DNA of 64,000 bases from NCBI GenBank assembly GCA_013398295.1, contig VZSF01003592.1, positions 1 to 64,000 of the forward strand, given 5' to 3'. This stretch comes from Chionis minor. Taxonomy: Eukaryota > Chordata > Aves > Charadriiformes > Chionididae. Below, piece by piece: positions 11,239 to 24,586 of this stretch. The stretch's first letter is position 1, and every line of letters begins with the position of its first letter. Both the position numbers and the translations under genes were made by a program. A model generated the notes under the pieces. It did no database searches. It worked only from the letters and a program-made list of their open reading frames with translations, and was not told the DNA's origin.

Positions 11239-14134
11239 AGTTGGAGGAGTCAATCTCCAGTTATCCTGGAGATGTTCTGGCAAACACAAAACTAGCAAGA
11301 GGAGGCATCCAGGGATACGTTTCCTACATCCACACCCAGAAGAAGTCACTAGTCACCAAGACTGCGAGGCTGCCGGGCAGTAGCTGTCTCCTTGGAGAGA
11401 CCCAGACCCAGAGCATCTCCGGAGATGACGGGCAGGCTCCAGCGGCCTGTCTAGTGTCTGGTTCTGGCACTAACCACAACCGCCGAGGAGAGCCGAACCC
11501 GAGGACGAAGGGTTTAACGCTGGCAGAGCCGATCGGTTTCTGCTGTCCTGGCAGCAGAAGTGCTCCTGCCTCCAGAGGGACTTGCCAGTCACAGGAACCA
11601 CCCAGAGCAGATCCGAAGTAACCGAGTGTTGTTAGTAAACTGATGTAGTAGCTTGGTTTTAAGTATTTAGAAACGTGATTTACAAGTGGACTTTGTCGAA
11701 TTTTGGCTGGGAGATGAGGGTGGGGCGTGTGGAATCAAACCCCAAGCACTTAAGCCTCCCAGGCACAGAGCATCCAGGATGGGATCCGTGGGAGCAGGAG
11801 GTCTGTTAAATGGACGTGGCACAATGCTGGAAAGTGGAGTTACACCCCAGCCCCAGAGCAGCCCAAATGCACCAATCTTTTCCATTCCCTAATCCCTTGT
11901 CAAATGCAAACGTAGACCCCACGGCGTACTCCTCTGCCGCTGGAGAGCAGAGTAAGACACGAGGGGCCACGTGACGGTGCGCAGGCTGCGGTGGCACGGC
12001 CAAACCGGTATGCTGGCACCGGGATTCACGCTTTCTCCTGCACCATATTCCAGAGCTTCAGGTCAGGCATCGCTCAAAAACCTCGTAGGCACCAGCCACG
12101 CTCGGTGCCGGTCACCACCCTGCAGGGGCACGGCTCCGCCTGCTGCCAGCAAGGATGCAGGGAGGGAGAGCTGGGAGGGACTGGCAAACACAGACCATTT
12201 TAATGCACATAACATTTCCTTTTATTCTGTTGTGGGTTTTAGAGGTACACACACCTTCACAGCCAAATTGAAAACTCCTTCTTTGCTTGCACAGCAGCAC
12301 AAAGCAGAGCACCACCGGAACCATCGGGTGTAATACTAAATAAAAATACATCTAATGCCATGGATCAGCTGAGAACCAGAAGGCAGTTCTCCAGGAAAAC
12401 AAAGCAAACTGGGTTTGAGCTTTCCTTTCAGGTGAAGTTATCGTTAGTCAGAAGTTTGAAGATAAAGTTGTGTCAAATTCTTCCCCGATTCAGCTTTTAT
12501 ATCAACTGTGTTTCCATATTCTCCGTTTATTTTATATGCTTGGGAGGATGAAGTTTGAACATAGTATTTCAGAAGCTTCATTGTCTTTTGCTAATTAACA
12601 GTGACTCATTTCTTTCCATTCTAGATACATTTCAAGCTGTCTTATTTCAACTTCATCGAGGTATATAATTATAATTGAATCATTAAAAGCCTGTTTTGTG
12701 TGCCTACAGCTACCTCCCTTTTGAAGGACTAGTATCTCCAGGCAAATCTTGCAGCACCAAACTTCAGGATCATCTTCAAAAAATTACTGGGCTCACCTTG
12801 CAATTCATACAAAAAGGGGATGCTATCATTTTGAGCACGTAAAGCAGACTAAAATGCAATGAATCAAATAAATGGAAACTAAGAAAAAGATTATACCACA
12901 ACAACAACATAGAAATTGTGTCCAAAAAGACATTTACAAAATAATGACATTTTTAATTCAAAACCTATGACTAATCCAACATTAAGTTTCTTCTTAAAAT
13001 TCCTCTATCACAACTACACCACACATAAATCAGTTATTCTTTCTAGCCCTTCTCGAAAACACAAAAATAAAAAAATATTCCAACTGAGAAGAAGATCCAA
13101 GAGCTTCAAAAACTGTCAGCAACAGACAATGTCTAAATATAGGCAGTCAAAACACTTATCTGTTTATTTTTAGCTGAGAAAATAACTTCAGTGATAACTC
13201 AGAGACAGCACAAATTATCTCTGCAGCAGTTTCTTTTCAGAGAAGTTTGCACTTGTGCCATGTATAAAACAAGCAAGCAGTGACCCCTAATTATTTGGGT
13301 TGCCCACCATCCTCTACTCGCCACAGCTCCCGGCCTGGAAGAACCACCATCCCCCCCCATCCGACTCACAATGGGGTCTTCTCTGGTGGAAACATCTTAC
13401 TGAGGGAGACAGCAGCAAAATTTTAGAGAAGACCTTTCTCTAAACTATCCCACTATCTAAATTTCCTCCTCTATGTCTTTGTGAGGTGTTAAATGAAGCT
13501 GGGAGGGGCAACACTGCCAACAAAATCAAGGAATTTCCTCTTCCCTACTAGGCAAGCAGCCCCTACCTCCCACCTTGGTGAACCCAAACACATTTAAGCC
13601 TCAGTGAACTTCTTTATGTCATTTTCATGACCGACCTGTAAGACAAGGTAAGAACTATCTCACAACTGAAAGTTTCCAGGTTTCAGGGACTACCTTAAGG
13701 GGTCCCCAGCACTCCAAGCTCCCACCAATTCCAGTGTTCAGCATCAGGGATGAGCCAGCCCTAGATGTACCACCAAATATTTCCACCTACTGAAGAACAA
13801 ACACAATCACTGAGCACACAAAATCCTTCAGGACCATTTCCAGTTCTAACTCTTTGTTAGAGAAGTTAGAACAAATCATGGTAAGCCTGATTTTCAAAGC
13901 TAAGCTATCATATGCATTTTCCAGAAACAGCACAGCATAATTAAAAACTATTTTCCCCACAGAATATGTGAGATGTTATGACGAATACAGTTGACCTCCT
14001 TTTTCAAAGGAAGTAAATGCCCCACATTTTGTGACGCAGGCTTTTGAAACGCAGGAAGCTTGTTCAATCAGAATAATTGATGCTGCTTTATTACAACAAA
14101 ACCCAATATGGTTTATATAAATAATAAATATTTT

Positions 14135-14186
14135 GGACCAGATGGTATCCCGAAGTCCCTTCCAACTTTAACTACTGGGTGATTCA
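14135..14186 (+). mobile_element. Decayed CR1 3' tail
   Basis: Contains CCAGATGGTATCCCGAAGTC and CCCTTCCAACTTTAACT, recognisable as the conserved CR1 end before the lost tail. Very short, old copy. Confidence 0.6.
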
Positions 14187-16890
14187 AATAATTTAAAATA
14201 TAGGTATAAAAATAAAAAACATTTTTAAGGGGCTTTTTTTCCTCCTAGATTTTTACTTTTCACATTATACGGGAAGCCAGATCATTTATTTTTTTTCCTA
14301 TTCCAAGCTTGCAGCATATTTCTTCAGTTCATATCTAGTTGAATTTGAAATAATCTAAGAAATAAGGCTTCAACCTATTTCACAGGGTATTACCCCAAAG
14401 TCTGAAACAACATTTTAAAAAAAACAAAACAAAAAAGCCCCACACTTCTCCAAAACAGCATTACTCCTTCTGAACTTCCGTTTTTCATCCCACTGTTCCA
14501 ATTTAATCTTCCTGTTACCCTAAATATTTCTTTCGATTCCATGGGATTTACAGATTTCAGATGTGCAAAGGAGCGACCGGGCGTATTACCTGCTGCTTAG
14601 TTTACTAGCCTGACTGCAGTTTTATTATCCTTTTTAATCCTCCATGCAAATCTCCATCCCCTTTACCATTCCGACGTTCCAGATCTATCCCTCAATTAAT
14701 TACTACCAGCTTCACGACGGCTACGAGCCGGCCCCAGCTGAAGTCAGCATTTCTGCTGAAGGGTTGGTATCCGACTCAGTTACCCAAAATGATGTTGAAT
14801 TTTTTTTTTTTTTGGTTTTGTTTTTAATGTTGCATCTAACTTGCTGCCCACCATCACCATCTGGAGAACAAGGCGCAGTACTACAAGCACAGCTTTGACA
14901 TTACAGACCCGCGTCAGCCCTCGCCATGCAGCAACACAGCCTTCCGTGCAACTTCAGGGAGATTTTCAGATGGACATGGAAAATAGGATCAACCCCTTAA
15001 TATTTTCTTTTTAGATTCTGACCACCAACCTGCACAATAAAATTCTGTCAGAGGGAAGCAGGCTGTAGACCTGGTCACTGACAAATGTTTAGCAATAATA
15101 CAGCAAGCTCACAGGTACACAAAACACTAGTTTGCTGTAAAAAAAAAAAAATCTTAAAAAGCAAAGACAGACTGAAGGTTACTGTATTTTTAGTAAGTGG
15201 CGTGAATGTGACTCAAATAGCAACCAACTCTTAGCAGACAACTTCTTACAGACCTAGAGAATTCTCATTTCGCTCTTACAGAAGATCGTGCTAGCTTTCG
15301 CATCGCACAATTAGCAACATATATTTCAATACAACATTTCATACCATAGTCTAAATATTCAACAGAATCTCTACGCCCCAAAAAAGTGCACTCCTTACTA
15401 TATTTAATATGAACCAGATCAACTCTTAATGCAACTCTTAAGGCCTTTATTTCCTTACGCTTTGGGACCCACCATAGAAGTTAATTTTTATTTCAACACA
15501 GAAACTTGATGCAAAACTGTCAAAATGTCTCCACAGACCCAAGCCAAATGTGTAGAAATGGTGTAAAAACCTAACCCAGGAGCTGGTAAGTATCAAAAAA
15601 ACCGAGTAAAAGAACTATTTCAGACGCTCTTACGTGTAGCTTCAAATATATTTTTCGCACCCTCTTTCTTCCCTCTTGCCTGGATTTATTATTATTATTA
15701 TCACAAAGCATTAGTTATAAAGTATGGGGCAGGATTGTGGAAAACATTTTAACAACTTCTGTGAAAATAAGGACAAAATTTGTGCAAAAGGAGCTTATAA
15801 GACTTAGAAGATCTATATCCTATGTATCCTTCCCTGGCATGATCATGAAAACTATTTTGTATGCACGTTGCCTTGCCATTTTTACACAAAATATTGTTAC
15901 ATTGCAGCTGGCTTAAAATCATTGCTTTGGAGACAGCCTGCCCATTACCTCTTTGCTGCTTCAGAACAGCACCAGTCTCAAGAAAACACAGTTCTGATAA
16001 GAAAAAGACATAAAAACAAACCAAAAAAAACCCAACTCAGGAGCAGCTTTATTTTTTAGGTTCCCGTGTAACTTAAATTGATATATTTATCAAGTCGTGG
16101 CTCACCGTCTCACAGTTCTCGCTTTTGTATTACCGCTGGAAGTTAAATTTAAGGTGATTTCTGAAAAAATGTGGCAGAAAAATTAATTACAAAAGGAGTA
16201 GGCTTATTTCCCTCTACCCTTCACACATAAAATGTTCTGTATTTGAACTCTGTTACTCTTTTTTTCAAACCAGTTACCACAATCCCAGTAGCAGCCAGAT
16301 TTCCACAATGGGTGCAGTCTTAGCACATAGTGTGTAGCACAGCGCTGATGTTGCAGGTTGAATTTTGTACTATCGTTTCACTGATGATAGAACCACATTT
16401 CCCCTAACCAATAAAGAACAATATTTTTAAAAGAAACCAAAGCAGTGAAGCTGCTGTAATATAATCTGGCTGTGTTCTCCATTGACAGGTGAGGTTTTAC
16501 AAAGAGCTTGGTAGCAGAGAGGGCCGTGCACGACGCACGGGTAGAGGTGGGAAGCATCGTATGTCACAGACGTGGCATCTCCTCGTTACTCCAGGAAGAA
16601 CCACAGATATATTATTATATGTAAACTCTCTCCCAGGATTTCCATTTAGCAATCTCATTTGGTAATAGAGATAAGTTGCCATTTGGCATTTTGCTCCAGA
16701 CAGAGCACAAATGGCGAAATGCTTAGGAGCAATGAAGATCAGAGGGAGCCGACATAAACCAGCCAGAAGAAAGCGAATTCCAGCATATTCCAGCACAAGA
16801 ACAATAAAAAGATAAATAACGGGCACATAGCGGAGATTTTGTGGAAATGGAAGAACTGGAGGAACAGCTCAGCAAACTACACAGCCCAAT

Positions 16891-17155
16891 TCATAGAATC
16901 ACACAATGGTTTGGGTTGGAAGGGACCTTGAAGACCATCCCGTCCCACCCCCTGCCCCGGGCAGGGACACCTCCCACCACACCAGGCTGCTCCAAGCCCC
17001 GTCCAACCTGGCCTTGAACCTCCAGGGATGGGGCAGCCACAGCTGCTCTGGGCAACCCCGGCCAGGGGCTCACCACCCTCACAGCCAGGAATTTCTTCCC
17101 AATATCCAATATAAACCTCCTCTCTTCCAGTTTCAGACCATTCTCCCTCATAAAA
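16891..17155 (-). mobile_element. CR1 LINE 3' fragment
   Basis: Read on the plus strand it opens with TCATAGAATCACACAATGG and GGTTGGAAGGGACCTTGAAG, the reverse complement of the CR1 end, and decays near CCATTCTCCCTCATAAAATA. Closely similar to the copy at the right end of the window (63.8 kb), in the opposite orientation. Confidence 0.95.
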
Positions 17156-18360
17156 TACAGGCAGTGAGAGCTTTCCCAGGGATTTAACCAAGTTAACAGG
17201 AGAAATAACCCCAACAGAGGCAGAGCTTTTGCAACTTACAGTTCGCAACAATCCTCTGGTGACTGGGTTTTGATTTATCCTTGCCCCTCCAGAAACTTCA
17301 TTATTGTTTTTCTGGTTAAGATGACAAATTTCTACAAAGCTACAATGATTTGCACAAACCCCCAGACTGAAGTGATCTCTTTGTTCAGTACGAAATGCCC
17401 ATGGGAAGCCTCACTTCCACCCAACAATGTCACTCATGGAAGTTTTGTATGTGTTTCTGAAGACACGCTAAATATAACAGTGTAATGAAGAACTAGTAGC
17501 AGCACGACAAGTTAACTGTCATCATGGTATCGTTAGGAAGCTCCATCGCAATCTTGCAGTCGTTACAAAGAAAGATGATAGCTAGTATGCACAGTAGACA
17601 AACGAAATAAAGACATTTCTAGGAATCATGTTTCATGTCATAATAATGAGGTGTTTCACATCTGTCTTTGGCGTTTCATGTGCACAGAAATAGATTACAG
17701 AAAGCCTGGGGAAACCTACGCACGTCTGAGAGAGTCCTATTGATCTCCTGTAGAAAGTATCTCCAAGCTACAACTCTGTGAACATGCAGGAGAAAAAAAA
17801 ACAAACCACCACAAAATGAATGTTAAACAATTCGTATTGGATGTGTAAGAGTTATGACTCTTTTTTTTTACAAATTTACCTTACAGAAAAGCTAAATCAG
17901 GACCTTACATTGTTTATGCTTTTTAGTTGTGTGGACCCAAAATGTCTCAGACCATTTACATTTAAATTTCAGTGGAGGCCTTCCTTTCTCACAATTCCCT
18001 AACTCCACTGCTGTAATGGTATCAAAGAACTTCACCTTGTACAAGCTGTAACAAGACTGTCTGCCTTTGGGAACGTAATCAGAGGTCAGGAAACCTCTGC
18101 ATCCTGAAGGTAAAGCCAGGGAACAAATTTAGTGAACAATTCCCATAGCCCAGAGACATCACATTAGCGGCCTAAAGCAGCGCAACCTGAATATTCAGCA
18201 CTGCATTAATGGGGTAGATCTACGGACTAACGAAGACACACGTCCAAGGAACAGCACGCTCCCATTACCTTCCACCAAAAGGCTGGGAAGCACAAGGTGA
18301 TTGGCAGGAGACAAATCCAGAGCGATTCTGACCAGGCATACAGAGACTTTTCTCCGAGTT

Positions 18361-18568
18361 GAGGACAGTCACGCAGCAGAACAGGTTGCCCAAAGAGCAT
18401 GTGGAATCTCCATCCTCGGAGGTTTTCAAGATTAGATTAGATAGAACCCCCTGAGCAACCTGGTTTCACCTCACAGCTGACCTCACAGCTGACCTCACTG
18501 CGAGCAAGGGGTTGGACTAGAAACCTCCTGAGGTCCCTTCTAGCACTAATTATCCTGTAATCCTATGA
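18361..18568 (+). mobile_element. Old CR1 3' fragment
   Basis: Diverged CR1: ACAGGTTGCCCAAAGAGC, GGAGGTTTTCAAGATTAGA and GAGGTCCCTTCTAGC lead to a remnant tail TGTAATCCTATGA. It contains a 12-base tandem duplication (CCTCACAGCTGA twice, near 18474-18498). Confidence 0.85.
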
Positions 18569-18984
18569 AACTAAGAGTTGGATACTCTCTTCACAAGGAA
18601 TACCCCCTTTCCTGCCCCAGCCTGAGATTTACACTGTTTAATGGCATTAGGCTCCCTACATGTAAAGCCTTTTTTTTCCCCCCAATCACTTAAAACTTGG
18701 TAATTTTCTGCCTGTGGCCTCAAGCATTTTTATTAAATCTCCAAGGGAAGATACCCATAAAGTGAGGTGAAAAAACCCCAGACTTACAGACTGGTCTTAC
18801 TGGTCAAGCCAACAGTACATCTAGCCCATAATCTTGACTCCCCCAAGAGACTAAAAGCCCAGAAAAGAAAGGAACAGAAGGCAAATATACATGAGACTTC
18901 CCCTCAAATATTTCCCAGCCCTAAACAACTTGCAGCTCAGAAGCTGAACAAGAGATGGGGTTTATGTGTTCGGAAGGAAATGAC

Positions 18985-19715
18985 AACAGATTACTCCTCC
19001 AAGGAGGATCTGTTGAGCTTTCCCTTGAGCCTGCTGCAACTTCTAACATCTACAGTATCCTGCGGCACAAATTTCCACAGCGTAGCTGGAAACTGCATAA
19101 AGAACCACCTCCTTGCACTTGCTTCACGCCTGCCATACCAATTTATTTGATGGCCCCTTGTTCTTATATTAAAAGGGACAATAAGCAATAGATCAACTAC
19201 AGCTTTCCTACCACTAGCAAGATGTCGGTCCTACCCCTTTCCTCAACCGTCTTTTCCTTGCTGAAGAGTTCCAGCCTCCTTGGTCAATCCCAGTGCAGAA
19301 GCTGTTCCGTATGTTTGATCACCTTAGAGGCCTTTAACTCTCTTTAGTTCTGCTATACCCTTTTTTGAGAGGAAGGACCAGAACTGTACACTATATGCAA
19401 CATTTTGTCAAGTAATGGACCCCTACCATGGCATCCTGATATTCTATGTTTTATCCACAATTCTTTTCCTTCAAATCTTTAACAATTCTTTTGCTTTTTT
19501 GACCATTAACAAGCACTGACCTTGCCACTCTACTGGACTTACACCCTATACCCAGCATCTTGCTCCTGAGCAGTAATATTGTTTTGCGGCTGCACTTCTT
19601 TCATGCTCAGATACATCACTTTGTATTTATCTACACTGAAATTTTCCTGTCATTTTATTGCCCACTCACTGAGTCTCTCAATGCCTGTATCATTCCAAAG
19701 CTGTTTCAATGCAAC
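18985..19715 (-). mobile_element. Ancient CR1-type LINE segment
   Basis: Recognised from words typical of old amniote CR1 copies in reverse orientation: GCCCCTTGTTCTTATATTAA, GAAGGACCAGAACTGTACAC, ACATCACTTTGTATTTATC and CATTTTATTGCCCACTCACT. It covers more upstream element sequence than the other CR1 copies here. Heavily mutated, no open frame of note. Confidence 0.7.
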
Positions 19716-20180
19716 GGCACATCCCGGGCTCACACAAATACAACCTGCCTCTGGGGTATATTTCGTGCAGAACTGAAACGCAATATAGAAGCCCAAACAG
19801 CTTAAGGACCAGTTCCCACTTGCACCACTCCTACACCAAAAAACCTCAATCGTGACTGTCCTCCCTGACAGCGTGGTCAGGCCCCCAGCAACTGGAATTG
19901 CATAGGGAAGGAACTGCCTGGCACGGGGTGGAGAACAGCACTCATCTATTCAGATTGATGACGAGAACTTGAAGAGAGAGAATGGGAAATAGACCGGTTT
20001 TCTGCCCAGCTGTCAGAGCAGTCAGTCTAACTGGTGCCCCAGTCCAAAAGGTGAGGGGGATGCAATGATGCCTGCGTACCAACGCGCTGGAGCAGCGCTC
20101 TGCGTCGCAGCCGCACTCACCAGCAGCTCCCAGCTCCCTGCATGGCCGCGAACAGACACGACAGCTTCAAGCAAAACAGA

Positions 20181-20515
20181 GAATCACAGAATCACAGAAT
20201 GGTCAGGGTTGGCAGAGACCTCTGGAGATCACCTGGTCCAACCCCCTGCCAGAGCAGGGTCACCCAGAGCAGGGGGCACAGGGTGGCGTCCAGGCGGGTT
20301 GGGAATGTCTCCAGAGGCGGAGACTCCACCACCTCTCTGGGCAGCCTGTGCCAGGGCTCTGCCACCCTCCAAGGAAAGAAGTTCCTCCTTGTGTTCAGAT
20401 GGAACTTCGCGTGTTCCAGTTTGTGCCCGTTCCCTCTTGTCCTGTCACTGGGCACCACTGACAAAAGCCTGGCCCCCTCCTCCCAGCACCTGCCCTTGAA
20501 GTATTGATAAGCATA
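20181..20515 (-). mobile_element. CR1 LINE 3' fragment
   Basis: Plus strand shows GAATCACAGAATCACAGAATG, then CCCCTGCCAGAGCAGGGTC, GGCGTCCAGGCGGGTTGGGA and TGCCCGTTCCCTCTTGTCC. Same young subfamily and same orientation as the copy at 26.1 kb. It lies 1.5 kb beyond the second PDE4B1 coding exon. Confidence 0.95.
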
Positions 20516-20535
20516 AAAATACAATGCTTGTCTCT

Positions 20536-20563
20536 ATATATATATTGAGATATATATATATAA
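20536..20563. repeat. TA-rich microsatellite
   Basis: TATATATATATTGAGATATA-type sequence directly beside the CR1 end. Simple repeat only. Confidence 0.8.
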
Positions 20564-22036
20564 TGCCCGCTTATAAGAGATTAACAGCAGTAAAGAAATA
20601 GTAGTAGCCAGAGTATCTGCTGTAAGTGTTTCTCTTTGGTTGGAATACCATTCGAGAAAAACACATGTTGTGCAACACAATAGGCGTCCACCAACTCTGC
20701 TGTACTGGAAGCGAGGAGCAGCAATGCCCCCTTGTGTTACACGGGAAACGAATGACAACTCCATTACAATTCCTTGCATTTTCATAAACCGTGTATGAAG
20801 GTGCATTCAAAGATCAGAACTCATTCCTTCTTAAAAGCACGCCTTATGAATAGGCTCTCAATTGTCTCGCAGTCAAGATTACAAATTGCTGCAGAGACAC
20901 AAAAGGGAACACTTGTGAAATGCTCATAAAGGTAAACCAACCCTTTTATTCTCAAAATTCACACTCCATCCAAAATTAGATAACTCATTTTCTTAACTTT
21001 ATCCACAGCAGCTAAATGCAAAAATTGAACAAAAGCCCCTGCAAATTCCTCTTTGATTTCTGTATCTCATCTATTCAAGTGCATAGTTTAAAAATCCTGT
21101 CTTCAATAGGAAGACTGTATTCAAAGGTCTCTAACAAATGCATCTCGGATGTCCTGTATAGCTGTTCAAACACAAACTGAAATGCCAGCTCTGAAGAGTG
21201 CTGAGTTTAACAGAAGCTAAAACCAGATTCAGACTTGGAAATAATGACGTGAACATGTCTTGCAGCCGGCAAATGACATTGAGAGGGGAGCATTTAAAAA
21301 CTAGAACCTAAATCACACTTGAAATCTGAAGCTGAGAGCGCAGGTTTTCCGGTTGCATTGCAAAGCCATTTCAAGACGCAGACAGCAAGCTGGACATCTA
21401 ACTTTACATTGCCGTTAAAATCTACCATTGCAATTCCCATGCATGAACACTTGGGGCTTCGCCTTCCCTTTCTTCCTCGAGCCAAATTACCTTTTTTTGG
21501 CACTTAACATTCAGTTTCTGTTTTGGAACTCACCTCTTAGCAAGCCCCTTTTAATCAGTTCCCTGACAGTTTCTGTGGGACTCTTCTTGAGCTTAACATC
21601 AGACTCAAATGCTTGTCCAAGCCTTTCTTCTAGCACTCGGACAGGAAATAGCCAGAGCGCTAAATCCTGTTTCCTCAATCTGTTCTAGAAGAGTCTACCA
21701 CCATCCTGACCTCTTCTGTGGGTGGAAAGCTAGTTACACAAATCCTCTGGCCAAGATCGGAATTTATGACGCAAAAGTTTCATTAAGATGCACAATAAAA
21801 GTGAACAGAAGAGGTTGTTACAGAAGTAGAATTTCATAAAGAGGCGATTGCTTTGTAAACTCACATCCATGATACACCATCTGATAGACATCAGCAACAC
21901 CGATTAATATATATGAGAGAATTAGATAGTGCCCTTCAAACCCAACACCAGGAAAACAAAAATTAAAAAACCCAAAAGACAAAAAAATCCCATCTAAAAA
22001 ACTCCACCTATGTGAGATTCATAACAAAGGGCAATA

Positions 22037-22056
22037 ACTTACCAGTCTTGGTAAGT
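22037..22056 (-). promoter_or_regulatory. Inverted repeat over the PDE4B1 exon 5' splice site
   Basis: In the sense of the gene the sequence is ACTTACCAAGACTGGTAAGT. The arms ACTTACCA and TGGTAAGT are perfect reverse complements (8 bp) with loop AGAC. The 3' arm is the last two exon bases plus the GTAAGT of the intron; the 5' arm is coding sequence (Thr-Tyr). In RNA the stem would occupy exactly the U1 snRNA binding site. Seen directly; an effect on splicing is inferred. Confidence 0.6.
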
Positions 22057-22278
22057 GGTGATTGCAATACTCGGGGGGGTCAGCAAAGGCAGGGTTGTTG
22101 GTCTGCAGACAACGTCTCTGTCAGGTGTCCTTGCTTTTTCTGTTTGTCTTTGGGATAGCGGTGGCAACTGCAAATTACCAGAACAACACCTTCTTCCTCT
22201 CCAGAGGTCTATGCCCAGAGCGTGGCTGGAAGTACTGTAGGACTTACTCAGCCCACACTCCAGGTAATCCAGAGCATT
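22043..22278 (-). CDS. PDE4B: PDE4B second coding exon of long isoform PDE4B1
   Basis: Acceptor CTTTTCTGTCTTTGCAG ends at 22279; the exon starts in phase 0 and encodes 78 codons plus TG, then donor GACTG|GTAAGT. Recognisable residues: SKSYSTSSHALGIDLWRG, RRCCSGNLQLPPLSQRQ, RPTTLPL and PSIAITT, the PDE4B1-specific N-terminal region, with a related version in PDE4D7. It joins the preceding exon as ADE|NALDYLECGL and should continue into the shared Cys-Phe-Asp exon through codon TG|C. From memory, mammalian PDE4B1 has NVKDYFECSL at the start and one residue more at the end (VSQE against YQD), so this copy differs mainly at both edges and in DRDVVC. No frameshift or stop. This segment lies before UCR1 and is thought to affect targeting rather than catalysis. 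Confidence 0.97.
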
Positions 22279-24586
22279 CTGCAAAGACAGAAAAGCCACT
22301 GAAGTTTTGCAAACGAATATTTTCCTCTGTGAGGTTAAAAACATACTCAGTTGTTGTTCTATAGTCACAGCTACTCACAGAAGTTAACGGTATGATGAAA
22401 TCCTGGCAGAGCCTGACTCTGCTGCGTTGTTATTTTATGAAGTTGTGAATGAACTTGAAAATTCACTCATAACTTGTCTAAGCTAATTTCAGCATGCAAT
22501 TCTAATCTAATTGAACACTTCAATAATTCAGGTCGCTTCAGTGATATGTTAAACTTTTGACATTTTGAACTTTTTCAGAGAACATTCCACTCAACATCCA
22601 TTTTAAGTATCATTGTCTCCACAGCACAAACATACTGGTTTCCCACTTTTTTTGATGAATCACCAGACAGAGAAAGGTGTGAAGAATAATGGACTTAGAC
22701 ACATCCTGAATTATCCAAGAGCTTTCAGTGAGAAGAGCTCCCAGCTAGGCTACCCTACCCTATGTCTGGCATTCCCAATAGAAATAGTCTCAAAAAAAAA
22801 GTTTTGATCAGTTGGAGCAGTTTTCCTCTTCTACTTTCTACTAATTTGTTATTTTAAAACATCACCAAGATCTCAGCAGTGGCTGTCAGTCTTCTCAAAT
22901 CCAAGCCAGACATTCTCCCACAGCGGAACAGCACTGCGAGAGGGTTCTCATTTTTGTCTTACTCAGGGGAATTTAGCGAAACAAATGTAATGGTCCAATA
23001 CAAATATGAATATTTCTTTATTGCGTGTGATGAGATACCAGTAGAAGCCGAAGGGTTACTGTAATAGGTATATATAGAGATAGATAGATAGATATCTATG
23101 GCAACCCCTCTTCGTTTTTCCTTTTCTTTACCTGTTCCTGAATTTTAATCCCTGTCCTGCTCTTCTCAGACCTTTCCAAGCTCTCCTTACAGCCTCCCCA
23201 AATCCCTGGGTTCACCTTCCCTACAAACAGCCACCACCGTGTCCAGCACTGAGTGTAGAAGGATCTACCCCCCCTCACCTCAGTGAAAACACGAGTGACA
23301 ACTGGTGATGCTCTCCACAGTCACGAGGCTATTAAAGTAAACAACTCCGTGGTACTGCTTATTCTCTCACCTCTCAGGAAGAACGCTCAACAAGAGAAGG
23401 AAAGACAAGACTGACAGAGAACGGCATACTACCACTTTTCTCACCTTTCCCTACTTGCTTCCCCATCCCACAACCATAAGCATCCAGACAGGAAACAACA
23501 TGGTGCACAGCTACTTTACTCCTTGACCCCAGCCTGATGCACTATAAGGCATGCTGGTGCAGATTCACGAACTTAGGAAGACATCAACTCATAATTACCT
23601 AGATAGAAGTTTAAAATACTTGGCATCTATGTTTCCAAAAATATGCTAGAGATCTCCAGTGATCCAAAATCACGTCAAAAATACTCCTAGGAACCTCAGA
23701 AAGAAAAGCCTGCCTTCTATATGAGGATCTGACCTAACCTGCCTTTATTAATAATCTTTATAAGACAGTTTAATTTTTTTTGTGTTATTATTTAAGAAGT
23801 ATACAGCAGCGTTTTCAAGCTTCCCATTAGATTTCAGATGCCTGCTTTCATTAAAATCAGCAAGGACTGAGTGGACCCGGCACCATGCTCGGGCAAAGTG
23901 ACTATGAAGCAGTGCAACATGTGGTCTAGGAGTGTAAAAAAACCATTTATTGAAGGAGTGCTACAGGATGCACTATTAGGTTCCACTCCTCCACTGTATT
24001 TTCATATACATTCCACACAGTTTTCCATCTTTGGCAAGCCCCAGCTGTGACAAACAAGACAATTAAGGCTGCAGTTACCATGCTATCATTACAAACAGAT
24101 ACATTTCTCCAGAGAACAGGAACTGGAGTTTAATTAATAGGGGATTGTGATGATGATTAGCAACTGTAGTAACAGAGTAACACATGCATCATCACATTAG
24201 GTGTTCAGCAACTGCAGTGGGGAGAGATGTTGAAACACGTTTAAGTACACAAGTCCAGCACGTGCACAAAGATGGGATCCGGAACAGAACTTCCCTAAGT
24301 ATGGAAAAGTTCCCTGCTGCCTGCCAGCGTCGCACTGACCAAAGAGCAGTAAAGTCTGTGCTCTGCATAGGACTCCTGTAAACTTCTCCCGGTGTGAGGG
24401 TTGGTTGGTTTGTTTTAAATGTGCAGGGCTTATTTTCCACTTATTAAATGAGCTGCAAACAACTCTAAGCAAATCCACGAGCAAGCAAAGCGAAACCAGC
24501 TGATACTTACAAAATAAGGCAAAACAAACTTCTAATCTTTCAGGAAGCACTGGAAAAAACAAAACATGCCTTTAGAAGAAACTTAC
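22279..24586 (-). other. PDE4B: PDE4B intron between the two PDE4B1 coding exons
   Basis: 2308 bases with clean GT (24586) and AG (22279) ends on the minus strand. No CR1 copy. It holds a short GATA run (23080-23094) and otherwise unremarkable sequence; small open frames are not conserved-looking. Confidence 0.9.

Larger units (their letters stand above)
1830..22042 (-). other. PDE4B: PDE4B intron between the second PDE4B1 coding exon and the shared exons
   Basis: For PDE4B1 this is intron starting at the donor 22042; its left end holds the PDE4B3 promoter and exon. No further exon was recognised. Contents: CR1 fragments at 6.5, 10.9, 14.1, 16.9, 18.4, 19.0-19.7 and 20.2 kb, and a purine-rich block at 6.3-7.5 kb. 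The stretches 2.6-6.3, 7.5-10.8, 11.2-14.1, 14.2-16.9, 17.2-18.3 and 20.6-22.0 kb are unique-looking sequence with only short homopolymers, such as T runs near 14800 and an ATT run near 15690. Open frames here are scattered, short and start mostly at non-ATG codons. Confidence 0.85.

Noticed and set aside
20065..20507. Overlapping plus frames of 144 and 121 codons
   Set aside because: Most of their length is the CR1 copy at 20181-20515 read in the antisense direction.
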